64,000 nucleotides of DNA, taken from NCBI RefSeq assembly GCF_016598595.1, contig NZ_CP066786.1, positions 891,501-955,500 of the forward strand, given 5' to 3'. The stretch's first letter is position 1, and each line of letters starts with the position of its first letter. The notes under the pieces were generated by a model, which worked only from the letters and a program-made list of their open reading frames with translations, made no database searches and was not told the DNA's origin. Source of the DNA: Martelella lutilitoris (GTDB lineage Bacteria; Pseudomonadota; Alphaproteobacteria; Rhizobiales; Rhizobiaceae). The translations under genes were made by a program, and so were the position numbers. Below, piece by piece: positions 26,937-35,297 of this stretch.

Positions 26937-27080
26937 GAAGGCCTCCCATATTTGGTGATGAAACAAGAAATGCGACACGGAAGGCGCGGCGGAAGACCGG
27001 ACTTTACGTGCGCGGGAGCGTTTTGAATACGCCTGTGAGATGGGCGGGAAATGACCTGATTTCAATAGGCTTGCGATCAG

Positions 27081-27120
27081 AAAAGGCTTCGATGCTGTCC
27101 GGGCTCGCCAGACAGCATCG
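27081..27120 (-). terminator. Probable terminator of the rhaD-rhaI-rhaU operon
   Basis: A 10-bp perfect stem, CGATGCTGTC with GACAGCATCG (plus coordinates 27090-27099 and 27111-27120), lies about 50 bases after the rhaU stop on the minus strand. A TTTT follows the stem after five bases. The distance to the T-run makes it a less than ideal terminator. Confidence 0.55.
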
Positions 27121-27171
27121 GGTTTCTGCGTCCTTGCATCCGCCAATGACACAAAGAAACAAGCAAGCGAT

Positions 27172-27486
27172 CTAGGGCAGATGAAACATCTTCCTGAGCG
27201 GGACTTCGACCGGTGCATTATCCGGTCTGGTCGCCATGATATCGGCCATGAAGTCCCACCAGCGGCGCACGACCTCGGTTTTCGGAATATTGTCCATCGT
27301 ATGGTCGTCGGTGCGTTTCAGCACCGCGAACAGATGATGGGTTTCCTCATCGAGCCAGATTGAATAGTCCGAGACGCCGGCCTCTCTCAGCACAGTGGCA
27401 AGCTCCGGCCAGATTGCGTCGTGGCGACGCTTGTATTCCGCCGCCTGACCGGCATTGAGGTTCATGCGGAATGCGATGGTTTCCAT
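27172..27486 (-). CDS. rhaU: L-rhamnose mutarotase
   Basis: Interconverts alpha- and beta-L-rhamnopyranose so that the right anomer reaches the isomerase. The 104-aa protein has the family pattern: [24 protein letters not shown] with the catalytic His, [16 protein letters not shown], and the C-terminal [13 protein letters not shown]...PLRKMFHLP. In Rhizobium leguminosarum rhaU lies in the transporter operon before rhaK; here it is the last gene of the divergent catabolic operon, 24 bases behind rhaI. Confidence 0.95.
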   Translation of the reverse strand: METIAFRMNLNAGQAAEYKRRHDAIWPELATVLREAGVSDYSIWLDEETHHLFAVLKRTDDHTMDNIPKTEVVRRWWDFMADIMATRPDNAPVEVPLRKMFHLP

Positions 27487-27510
27487 GGGATATCCCCGCC
27501 TTTTTGCCGC

Positions 27511-28797
27511 TTAAACGATGCCACCGCCGGCGCCGGTGACGGCCGGGCGTTCGCCTGCGACCTTCCGCCGGTAGCCGGAAGCGCGATAGGCGGCGATCGG
27601 GTCGACAGCGCCGCCGGCGCGTTTGCGGGCCATGGCGAGGATCGGGCCGACATCGGTGCGGAAGGCGTCCTTCAGCGTTTCCGATGCCATCATCGGATCA
27701 TTGTCGTTCTGGAAACCGGCAAGAGCCGCCCGATCGACGAGAAGCGCCTGCGCATAGGCGCGGCGAACCTCGATCGCCGAGCGCATCAGGCTCTCGATCG
27801 GATCGGTGACATTATGCGACTGGTCGAGCATGTGGGCGGGGTTGAAACCGGGGGCGCCTTCCGCATCCACCAGTTCGTTGAAGACGAGGAACAGGCGGAA
27901 CGGATCGATCGAGCCCGTGTCGAGGTCGTCGTCACCATATTTGCTGTCGTTGAAATGGAAGCCGCCCAGCTTGCCGAACTGGATGAGGCGCGCGACGATC
28001 ATCTCGATATTGACGTTCGGCGCATGGTGGCCGAGGTCGACGAGGCAGAAGGCCTTCGGCCCGAGTTCCTTGGCGATCAGGTAGTTCGTGCCCCAGTCCT
28101 GCACCACCGTGGAATAGAAGGCCGGTTCGAAAATCTTGTGCTCGGAGAAGATGCGCCAGTCGTCGGGAAGGGCTGTATAGATGCTCTTCATCGCCTCCAG
28201 ATAGCGCTCGAACTGCCGGGTGAAATGGCTCTGGCCGGGAAAGTTCGAACCGTCGCCGATCCACACGGTCAGCGCCTTCGAGCCGAGCGCCTTGCCGATC
28301 TCGATACATTCGATGTTGTGGTCGATCGCCTGCTGCCGCGTCGCCGCATCGGAGTGGGAGAGTGAGCCGTATTTGTAAGAGTGTTCCTGACCTTCCTGAT
28401 CCTGGAAAGTGTTGGAATTCATCGCGTCGAAGCCGAGGCCGAGCGCTTCCCCGCGCTGGCGCAGTTCGGAAAGGTCGTCCACCTTGTCCCACGGGATATG
28501 CAGCGAGACGGTGGGGGTGGCGCGCGTCAGCTGCTGGATCACAGCGCAGTCTTCCAGCTTGTCGAAGATGTGGCGCGGCTCGCCGGCGCCGGGGAAGCGG
28601 GCAAAGCGCGTGCCGCCGGTGCCGACCCCCCACGAGGGCACGGCGACGCCGTAAGCGGCAACCTTGGCCGTGACGTCATCAATGCTGACTCCGCGACGGG
28701 CGAGCTTTTCGCCGAGGGCGTTGTAGTCCGTCTCCAGGTCTTTTGCGCGCTTGTCATTCTCTGCGGAAAGCACGCCGCTGTCGATCATTTCTTCCAT
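27511..28797 (-). CDS. rhaI: L-rhamnose isomerase (rhizobial type)
   Basis: Converts L-rhamnose to L-rhamnulose, the first committed step. The 428-aa TIM-barrel protein has metal-ligand tracts such as ALTVWIGDGSNFPGQ, FSEHKIFEPAFYSTVVQDWGTN, LVDLGHHAPNVNIE and GFHFNDSKYGDDDLD. It belongs to the RhaI class (Pseudomonas stutzeri/rhizobial), not the E. coli RhaA class. The start at 28797 is preceded by GGGAGGAAA on the minus strand; the longer frame to 29028 would translate the RIME element. It is separated from rhaD by 474 bases carrying two repeat elements. Confidence 0.93.
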   Translation of the reverse strand: MEEMIDSGVLSAENDKRAKDLETDYNALGEKLARRGVSIDDVTAKVAAYGVAVPSWGVGTGGTRFARFPGAGEPRHIFDKLEDCAVIQQLTRATPTVSLHIPWDKVDDLSELRQRGEALGLGFDAMNSNTFQDQEGQEHSYKYGSLSHSDAATRQQAIDHNIECIEIGKALGSKALTVWIGDGSNFPGQSHFTRQFERYLEAMKSIYTALPDDWRIFSEHKIFEPAFYSTVVQDWGTNYLIAKELGPKAFCLVDLGHHAPNVNIEMIVARLIQFGKLGGFHFNDSKYGDDDLDTGSIDPFRLFLVFNELVDAEGAPGFNPAHMLDQSHNVTDPIESLMRSAIEVRRAYAQALLVDRAALAGFQNDNDPMMASETLKDAFRTDVGPILAMARKRAGGAVDPIAAYRASGYRRKVAGERPAVTGAGGGIV

Positions 28798-28864
28798 CGT
28801 TTCCTCCCGTTGCAGGCGGCAGGGCCTGCTGAATTTGTGAGAGCCGCAAGAGCCTGCAGCCACC

Positions 28865-28999
28865 AATCTCCCCCCTTGAGGGGGAGATGTCGCGAAAGCG
28901 ACAGAGAGGGGTATCGGGCGTAAGCCGCAGATACCTTGCTCTCCGGGAGGGTTCACCCCCCTCTGCCCTGTCGGGCATCTCCCCCTCAAGGGGGGAGAT
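28865..28999. repeat. RIME1-type palindromic element, copy 2
   Basis: A 135-bp copy sharing its terminal palindromes and the inner AGAGAGGGGT and CATCTCCCCCTCAAGGGG tracts with the copies at 23062 and 33523. Its internal half order is flipped relative to copy 1: the GTCGCGAAAGCGAC hairpin is at the left here and at the right in copy 1. Confidence 0.85.
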
Positions 29000-29048
29000 C
29001 GGTCGCGCGGCGAGGCAGGGTGCTCCACCGCGTCCGCCCCTCTCTTCC

Positions 29049-29189
29049 GTCATCTTCGGGCTTGTCCCGAGCATCTAACCACATATGCCGCGAGCGGAGT
29101 CCGCTGCTTTTGCGCTTACGCCTCCAGACCCCGCACGCTCCTTTCGTGGTAAAGGGGGCTTGGATCCTCGGGAAAAGCCCGAAGATGAC
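29049..29189. repeat. 140-bp palindrome-ended repeat, copy A
   Basis: Starts GTCATCTTCGGGCTTGTCCC and ends with a near-complementary AGCCCGAAGATGAC; GCGAGCGGAG stands 41 bases from the left end. The copy at 48367-48506 has the same ends, the same length and that motif at offset 42, so they are one family. The arms can fold into two terminal hairpins or one long stem. Confidence 0.75.
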
Positions 29190-29271
29190 GCAGAGGGTGG
29201 GGAGGGCGTGTCGTCCTCGCCGGGCCGACGGCGGCACTCCGACATTCCACCTGACCGCGCCCCTTCTGCCT

Positions 29272-31371
29272 CTACCGCGGAAACGACACCGCATTGCCCG
29301 CATCCACATTGATGATGTTTCCGGTCGACTTCGCCGACATGTCGGAGGCAAGGAAGTAGATGGCTTCCGCGATATCCTCCGGGAACACCGAGCGCTTCAG
29401 CATGGAGCGTTCGCGGTAATGCGCTTCGAGGTCGTCCGTCGACATCTTGTAGGCGGCGGCGCGCTGTTCCTTCCACTCGCCGGTCCAGATCTTCGATCCG
29501 CGCAGCACGGCATCCGGATTGACGGTGTTGACGCGGATCTGGGCGCTTGCCCCTTCGAGCGCCAGGCAGCGGGCCAGATGAATTTCGGCGGCCTTCGCCG
29601 TGCAGTATGCGGATGCGCCGGGCGAGGCGGCAAGGCCGTTCTTGGAGGAGACGAACACGACATTGCCGCCGGCATTCTGGTAGCGGAACAGGCGGAAGGC
29701 CTCGCGCGAGACGAGGAAATAGCCGGTTGCCAGAATGGCGATGTTCTTGTCCCAGAGATCGAGCGTCGTCTCCTCGATCGGTGCGGAGGAGGCGAGACCG
29801 GCATTGGAGACCAGAATATCAAGCCCGCCGAATTCCACCACCGTATCGGCAAAGCCCCTGGCGACTTCGGCCTCGTCCGTGACGTTCAGGTGCACGCCGC
29901 GCACGATATCCTTGCTGAAGACGGAGGAGAGCTCGGCCTTGGCGGTTTCAAGCGCGGCGTCATCGATATCGGCCAGCACCACGCAGGCGCCTTCGCCCGC
30001 AAGCCGGAAGGCGGTGGCCTTGCCGATGCCGCCGGCGCCGCCGGTAACGAGCGCTATTCTACCGGCAAGCGGCTTCGGTTTCGGCATCCGCTGCAGCTTT
30101 GCCTCTTCCAGAAGCCAGTATTCGATATCAAAGGCCTCCTGTTCTGAAAGGCCCTGATAGGTCGAGACCGAGGATGCGCCGCGCATGACATTGATGGCGT
30201 TGACGTAGAACTCCGCCGAGATGCGGGCGGTCGCCTTGTCCTTGGCAAAGGAGATCATGCCGACGCCGGGCACCAGATAGATCACCGCGTTCGGGTCGCG
30301 CATGCCCGGCGAATTGTCGTGCTTGCAGCGCTCGTAATAGGCGGCGTAGTCCTCGCGGTAGGCGGCGATTGCGTCCGGCAGGCCGGCAACCGTCCCGTCG
30401 ATATCCGGGTGTTCCGGGTCGAAATCGACGACCAGCGGGCGGATTTTCGTTCGGAGAAAATGGTCGGGGCAGGAGGTGCCGAGCGCGGCCAGTTCGTGAA
30501 GACGGTTGGAGGCGACGAATTCCAGCACAGCCGGTTGATCGTCGAAATGGCCGAGCTTGCCCTCGGTTTCGGAGATCATGCCGCGGATCTTCGGCATCAG
30601 CTTTTCGGCAATGGCGCGACGCTCTTCAGCGGCCAGCGTCTTCACCTTCGGGCCGCCGAAAACCGGGCCTTCGATCCTGGCGTCGAGCCAGGCCATGGCC
30701 TTGTTGATGATCTCCAGCGTGGTCTCGTAGCTTTCCTTGGCCGTATCGCCCCAGGTGAAAAGGCCATGGCTTTCCAGGATCACGCCGCGCGCATCCGGAT
30801 TTTCCTCGCAATATTTCCCGAGCCAGAGGCCCAGTTCATAGCCGGGACGCTTCCACGGCAGCCAGCCGATCTCGCCGCCGAAAATCTCCTGCGTCAGCGC
30901 CTTGGAATCGGCGGAAGCCGCTATGGCGATGATCGCGTCGGGGTGCATGTGGTCGACGTGCTTTTTCGGCACATAGGCATGCAGCGGCGTGTCGATGGAA
31001 GCCGCGCGGGCGTTCAGGTTGAAGGTGCAGTGGGGGAGGTAGCCCACCATCTCGTCTTCATGCTCGATGCCGCGATAAAGGCCCTTCAGCGCGTTGAGCT
31101 TTTTCATGTAGAGCGTGGCAAAGCCGTCCATCCTGATGGTGCCGACATCGCCGCCGGAGCCCTTGACCCAAAGCACCTCGACCTGATCACCGGTGAGCGG
31201 ATCCTTTTCCATCACCTTGGCGGAGGTGTTGCCGCCACCGTAATTGGTGATGCGCTTGTCGGAGCCCAGAAGATTGGAGCGATAGAGCAGAAGCTCGGAT
31301 TCGCTCATCCCGGCAGCCTTGCCGTCATCCCACAGGTTCTCAAGCCGGGCGGCCCGGGTTTCATTCGCCAT
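29272..31371 (-). CDS. rhaD: Bifunctional rhamnulose-1-phosphate aldolase/short-chain dehydrogenase
   Basis: A fusion of 699 aa. The N-terminal ~420 residues are a class II (zinc) aldolase domain, with YGGGNTSAKV, KGSGGDVGTI and HMHPDAIIAIA. The C-terminal ~260 residues are a short-chain dehydrogenase, with VTGGAGGIGKATA, NAGLASSAPIEE and SAYCTAKAA (Tyr-x-x-x-Lys). It would split rhamnulose-1-phosphate to dihydroxyacetone phosphate and lactaldehyde, then oxidise or reduce the aldehyde. This matches rhizobial RhaD. First gene of the minus-strand catabolic operon, divergent from rhaR across a shared operator region. Confidence 0.95.
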   Translation of the reverse strand: MANETRAARLENLWDDGKAAGMSESELLLYRSNLLGSDKRITNYGGGNTSAKVMEKDPLTGDQVEVLWVKGSGGDVGTIRMDGFATLYMKKLNALKGLYRGIEHEDEMVGYLPHCTFNLNARAASIDTPLHAYVPKKHVDHMHPDAIIAIAASADSKALTQEIFGGEIGWLPWKRPGYELGLWLGKYCEENPDARGVILESHGLFTWGDTAKESYETTLEIINKAMAWLDARIEGPVFGGPKVKTLAAEERRAIAEKLMPKIRGMISETEGKLGHFDDQPAVLEFVASNRLHELAALGTSCPDHFLRTKIRPLVVDFDPEHPDIDGTVAGLPDAIAAYREDYAAYYERCKHDNSPGMRDPNAVIYLVPGVGMISFAKDKATARISAEFYVNAINVMRGASSVSTYQGLSEQEAFDIEYWLLEEAKLQRMPKPKPLAGRIALVTGGAGGIGKATAFRLAGEGACVVLADIDDAALETAKAELSSVFSKDIVRGVHLNVTDEAEVARGFADTVVEFGGLDILVSNAGLASSAPIEETTLDLWDKNIAILATGYFLVSREAFRLFRYQNAGGNVVFVSSKNGLAASPGASAYCTAKAAEIHLARCLALEGASAQIRVNTVNPDAVLRGSKIWTGEWKEQRAAAYKMSTDDLEAHYRERSMLKRSVFPEDIAEAIYFLASDMSAKSTGNIINVDAGNAVSFPR

Positions 31372-31436
31372 CGTTTCCTCCTTCGCGGCCTCTCGGCCTG
31401 GTTCTTCCCCGGCAAAATCCCTCCGAACGTTGGTCT

Positions 31437-31509
31437 TGTCAATCAGAAACGCTCAATTTCGATCAAAAATAACATTATCGCAATGCAGCATGACTATTTT
31501 TGATTGACA
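31437..31509. promoter_or_regulatory. Divergent rhaD/rhaR operator region
   Basis: Two nested exact inverted repeats lie between the divergent genes: ATCAAAAATA at 31462-31471 with TATTTTTGAT at 31495-31504, and TGTCAATCA at 31437-31445 with TGATTGACA at 31501-31509. The right arms overlap. AT-rich dyads of this kind are typical of DeoR-family operators, so RhaR is the likely ligand and would control both operons from one site. Confidence 0.72.
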
Positions 31510-31550
31510 CTGACGGAAAATCACTGAACTCTGTCAAAAAGGGAGGCCCC

Positions 31551-32351
31551 ATGCACGAGAAAGAGCGTCATCGCATCATCCTGTCGGCGATACAGGAAAA
31601 GCCGGTTGTCACCGTGGCGGAGCTCGTCGATCTGACGGAAAGCTCCGAGGCGACGATCAGGCGCGATATCGCGGCTCTGCATGTGGCCAAGCGCCTGCGC
31701 CGGGTGCGCGGCGGGGCGGAGGCGCTCAGGCCGCCGCAATTCGTCGGCCTTGCCGGCCGGCCTTTCAGCGTCAACCAGACGATGAACGCGCGTCAGAAGC
31801 AGGCGATCGCCAAGGCGGCGGTCGCGCTGTGCGATGACGGCGATTCCGTCATCATCAACGGCGGCACAACCACGTTTCAGATGGTCCATCACCTCGCTAA
31901 TCGCCGGCTGCAGGTCTTCACCAATTCCTTTCCGATCGCGGAGCATCTGCTGAAGCATTCGAAGAACACGGTGATGCTGTCGGGGGGCGTGATCTACCGC
32001 GAGCAGAACGTCATTCTGAGCCCCTTCGAAAACGACGTGACCCGCAATTTCTGGGCAAAGCGCATGTTCATGGGGGCGCAGGGGATCGGCCCGCTCGGGT
32101 TGATGGAGGCCGATCCGCTGCTGATCCAGGCGGAACAGAAGCTGATCGACCAGGCTGAGGAACTCGTGGTTCTGGTCGACTCGTCAAAATTCAAGCAGCG
32201 GTCGAGCCTGATCCTTTGCGGGCTGAAAAGAATCTCGACCGTGATTACCGATTCCGGGCTGCAGGCGTCCGACGCCCGCATGCTGGAGGAGGCCGGCGTT
32301 TCGGTGATCATCGCCGATGCGCAGGCAATGGAGGAAACCGGTTCGGGCTGA
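31551..32351 (+). CDS. rhaR: DeoR-family repressor of rhamnose catabolism
   Basis: Transcriptional repressor of 266 aa. The N-terminal winged HTH (about residues 5-60: VTVAELVDLTESSEATIRRDIAAL) is followed by a DeoR C-terminal sensor domain of ribose-5-phosphate-isomerase-like fold (GDSVIINGGTTTFQMVHHL, VLVDSSKFKQRSSL). The probable inducer is a phosphorylated rhamnose intermediate. GGGAGG just before ATG 31551 decides the start. It heads rhaRSTPQK and lies next to its presumed operator. Confidence 0.93.
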   Translation: MHEKERHRIILSAIQEKPVVTVAELVDLTESSEATIRRDIAALHVAKRLRRVRGGAEALRPPQFVGLAGRPFSVNQTMNARQKQAIAKAAVALCDDGDSVIINGGTTTFQMVHHLANRRLQVFTNSFPIAEHLLKHSKNTVMLSGGVIYREQNVILSPFENDVTRNFWAKRMFMGAQGIGPLGLMEADPLLIQAEQKLIDQAEELVVLVDSSKFKQRSSLILCGLKRISTVITDSGLQASDARMLEEAGVSVIIADAQAMEETGSG

Positions 32352-32404
32352 GCCTTGGAGGAGAAGAGCCAGCCTGCACCCTGTTCATCAACTGGAGGAG
32401 AAAG

Positions 32405-33394
32405 ATGGGCATTTTGAAGAAAGTTCTCGTGGGAGCATTGCTCTCCACCGCGCTCGTTGCGCAAGGCGCACACGCCGCCGACAAGAAGATCGCGCTGGTG
32501 GTGAAGGCGCTCGGCATCGGCTTTTTCGAGGCCGCTGCCGAAGGCGCGGAAGAGGCCGCCAAGGAAATCGGCGATGTCGAACTGATTTACACGGGCCCGA
32601 CCGATACGACCGCCGAAGGCCAGATCGACGTCATCAATTCGCTGATCGCCCAGAAGGTCGACGCGATTGCGATTTCGGCCAATGACCCGGATGCTCTGGT
32701 CCCGGCGCTGAAACGCGCCATGCAGCGCGGCATCAAGGTCGTCTCCTGGGATTCCGGCGTGGCACCCGAGGGCCGCATGGTGCACCTGAACCCTTCGTCC
32801 AACCCGCTGATCGGCAACATGATCATAAAGCTGGCCGCCGACAACCTGCCGGACGGCGGCGAGGTCGCCGTGCTTTCGGCTTCGGCGACAGCCACGAACC
32901 AGAACACCTGGATCGAGGAAATGAACAAGGTGAAGGGCGACTATCCGGGGATCGACGTCGTTACCACGGTTTACGGCGATGACCTGTTCGACAAGTCCTA
33001 TCGCGAGACCCAGGGCCTGATCCAGTCCTATCCGGACCTGAAAGCGATCATCGCGCCGACCTCCGTCGGCATTGTCGCCGCGGCCCAGGCCGTGACGGAC
33101 GAGGGCAAGATCGGCGAGATCAACGTCACCGGCCTCGGCCTGCCCTCCGAGATGGCGGCTTATGTCGACAATGGCGCGTCGAAATCCTTCGCCATCTGGA
33201 ACCCGATCGACCTTGGCTATGCCGCCGTCATGCTGTCGAACGACCTGATCGACGGCGCGAAAGCCGAACCGGGGGCAGAGCTTTCCATGGGCCGCCTTGG
33301 CGAACTGACGCTGGATGACGACAATGCCGGCGCCATGGCCGATCCCTTCGTCTACGACAAGTCGAATATCGATAAGTTCAAGGACATCTTCTGA
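32405..33394 (+). CDS. rhaS: Rhamnose ABC transporter binding protein
   Basis: Periplasmic sugar-binding protein (type I, ribose/rhamnose family), 329 aa. Signal peptide MGILKKVLVGALLSTALVAQ...AHA, then KKIALVVKALGIGFFEAAAEGAEEAA and the hinge-proximal tracts DAIAISANDPDALVPALK and IIAPTSVGIVAAAQ. GGAGGAGAA before ATG 32405 supports the start. It follows rhaR by 53 bases; a 391-base gap with a RIME1 element separates it from the ATPase gene, which should favour excess binding protein. Confidence 0.93.
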   Translation: MGILKKVLVGALLSTALVAQGAHAADKKIALVVKALGIGFFEAAAEGAEEAAKEIGDVELIYTGPTDTTAEGQIDVINSLIAQKVDAIAISANDPDALVPALKRAMQRGIKVVSWDSGVAPEGRMVHLNPSSNPLIGNMIIKLAADNLPDGGEVAVLSASATATNQNTWIEEMNKVKGDYPGIDVVTTVYGDDLFDKSYRETQGLIQSYPDLKAIIAPTSVGIVAAAQAVTDEGKIGEINVTGLGLPSEMAAYVDNGASKSFAIWNPIDLGYAAVMLSNDLIDGAKAEPGAELSMGRLGELTLDDDNAGAMADPFVYDKSNIDKFKDIF

Positions 33395-33785
33395 GCCTCC
33401 CGGGACGGGGCTGTCGCGTGGTCACCCTGCCTCGAGTTCACATGAAAAAGAGGCAAAGTGGCCATGCGGCAGCCCGCCGCTGCGGGCGGCTTCCTCGGCG
33501 CTGTCGGGCTTAAACCTAAATCGATCTCCCCCCTTGAGGGGGAGATGCCCCGAAAGGGGCAGAGGGGGGTGAACCCTATCCGGTAGCACGGAGATTGCGG
33601 CTTTGAGGGCTTGCGCCCTCTACCCCTCTTTGTCGCTTTCGCGACATCTCCCCCTCAAGGAGGAGATTGGTGGCGGCAGCGCTTACGAGAACATCTACCT
33701 CAACGCGCGTGGTAGCCGCCCTTGCCACAAAAGCCCCGCCTCGCCTTCAGGCGGGCCGACGAACCAACAACACGGCAGACCAAAG
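33395..33785. other. Gene-free stretch between rhaS and rhaT
   Basis: The 391 bases hold RIME1 copy 3 (33523-33668) and a GC-rich hairpin-forming tract around 33470-33495, but no gene. The ATPase frame stays open upstream to 33603 through the repeat, which I take as accidental. Confidence 0.55.
33523..33668. repeat. RIME1-type palindromic element, copy 3
   Basis: A 146-bp copy with the terminal CTCCCCCCTTGAGGGGGAG and CATCTCCCCCTCAAGGAGG tracts and the inner AGAGGGGGGT and TACCCCTCTT tracts. The right end differs by one base (AAGGAGGAG), weakening the outermost pairing. As with copy 1 it follows the gene for the binding protein of an importer. Confidence 0.85.
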
Positions 33786-35297
33786 ATGCCAGACGCACAG
33801 CAGAACGCCGCCATCGCGCTTGACGGCATCACCAAGACCTTTCCCGGCGTGCGCGCGCTGTCGGATGTCTCGCTTCGGCTCTATCCGGGCGAGGTGACCG
33901 CGCTTGTGGGCGAGAACGGCGCTGGAAAATCGACGCTCGTGAAAATCCTGACGGGCATTTATCAGCCCGACGGCGGCGCAATCAGGATGGACGGCGAAAA
34001 GGTCAGCTTCCCGACGGCGGAAGCGGCAAGCGAGCATGGCGTGACCGCCATCCACCAGGAAACCGTATTGTTCGACGCGCTGACGGTTGCCGAAAACATC
34101 TTCATCGGTCACGCGCCGACCAACCGTTTCGGCCTGATCGATTGGAAGCAGATCCATGATCGCGCCCGCGATATTCTCGACAGTATCGGCGCGCGCATCG
34201 ACCCGCGCCATCGCCTGTCCGAACTCGGCATCGCCAACCGGCACATGGTCGCCGTCGCCCGCGCGCTTTCCGTCGATGCCCGCGTGGTGATCATGGATGA
34301 GCCGACGGCGGCCCTGTCGCAAAAGGAGATCGAGGAGCTTTACGAACTGGTCGAGAAGCTGAAGTCGGATGGCAAGGCGATCCTGTTCATCTCACACAAG
34401 TTCGACGAGATTTTTCGTATCGCCGACCGCTATACCGTCTTTCGTGACGGCGAGATGGTGGGTGAGGGCAGGATCGCCGAGACGGATGAAAACTCGCTGG
34501 TGGAACTGATGGTCGGCAGGCCGGTCGACCAGGTCTTCCCCAAGCAGGACGTCGAAATCGGCGGGCCGGTGCTGACGGTCGCCGGCTATCGCCATCCGAC
34601 CGAGTTCGAGGATATAAACTTCACGCTCCGGCGCGGTGAAATTCTCGGCTTTTACGGTCTTGTCGGGGCGGGGCGGTCGGAATTCATGCAGGCGCTGTTC
34701 GGGATTACAAAACCCTCGGCGGGCGCTGTGCGCATCGATGGCGAGATTGCCGTCATCCGATCGCCCTCGGAAGCGGTGAAGCAGGGCATCGTCTATGTGC
34801 CGGAAGAGCGCGGCACGCAGGGCACGATCACGGCCATGCCGATCTTCGAAAACGTCACGCTGCCGTCGCTCGCCAAGGTCTCGCACAAGGGCTTTGTCCG
34901 CATGGCCGAGGAATTTGCGCTGGCGCGGGAATATACCGAGCGGCTGGATCTCAGGGCCGCGTCGCTGGACCAGCCGGTCGGCAACCTTTCCGGCGGTAAC
35001 CAGCAGAAGGTGGTGATTGCCAAGTGGCTGGCCACCGAGCCGAAGGTGATCATTCTCGATGAACCGACCAAGGGCATCGATATCGGGTCTAAATCCGCCG
35101 TTCATGCCTTCATGAGCGAGCTTGCGGGCAGGGGGCTTTCCATCATCATGGTCTCGTCTGAAATTCCGGAAATTCTCGGCATGTCCGACCGGGTCATCGT
35201 CATGCGCGAGGGGCGGATCGCCGCCGAACTCGCCCGCGATGAAATGTCGGCGGAGAAGCTGGTGCGGGCGGCCGCCGGCATCGGGGCGGCGGCATGA
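33786..35297 (+). CDS. rhaT: Rhamnose ABC transporter ATPase (double-domain)
   Basis: Two fused ATPase domains in 503 aa, the rule for ribose-type importers. Domain 1 has Walker A GENGAGKST and Walker B VVIMDEPTAAL; domain 2 has the degenerate first loop GLVGAGRSE and the signature LSGGNQQKV with IILDEPTKGID. ATG 33786 starts MPDAQQNAAIALDG; the longer frame would read through the RIME element. It overlaps rhaP by four bases (ATGA). Here rhaT means the rhizobial ATPase, not the E. coli proton symporter. Confidence 0.94.
   Translation: MPDAQQNAAIALDGITKTFPGVRALSDVSLRLYPGEVTALVGENGAGKSTLVKILTGIYQPDGGAIRMDGEKVSFPTAEAASEHGVTAIHQETVLFDALTVAENIFIGHAPTNRFGLIDWKQIHDRARDILDSIGARIDPRHRLSELGIANRHMVAVARALSVDARVVIMDEPTAALSQKEIEELYELVEKLKSDGKAILFISHKFDEIFRIADRYTVFRDGEMVGEGRIAETDENSLVELMVGRPVDQVFPKQDVEIGGPVLTVAGYRHPTEFEDINFTLRRGEILGFYGLVGAGRSEFMQALFGITKPSAGAVRIDGEIAVIRSPSEAVKQGIVYVPEERGTQGTITAMPIFENVTLPSLAKVSHKGFVRMAEEFALAREYTERLDLRAASLDQPVGNLSGGNQQKVVIAKWLATEPKVIILDEPTKGIDIGSKSAVHAFMSELAGRGLSIIMVSSEIPEILGMSDRVIVMREGRIAAELARDEMSAEKLVRAAAGIGAAA

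Larger units (their letters stand above)
28798..29271. other. Gene-free stretch with two repeats inside the rhaD-rhaI operon
   Basis: The 474 bases contain no gene. They hold RIME1 copy 2 (28865-28999) and a 141-bp member of another palindrome-ended family (29049-29189). Both lie between co-oriented genes of one pathway, so they are transcribed unless rhaI has its own promoter. Confidence 0.6.

Noticed and set aside
23062..33668. The three RIME1 copies as a CRISPR-like array.
   Set aside because: They are kilobases apart, lack regular spacers and have no cas genes; they are dispersed intergenic repeats.
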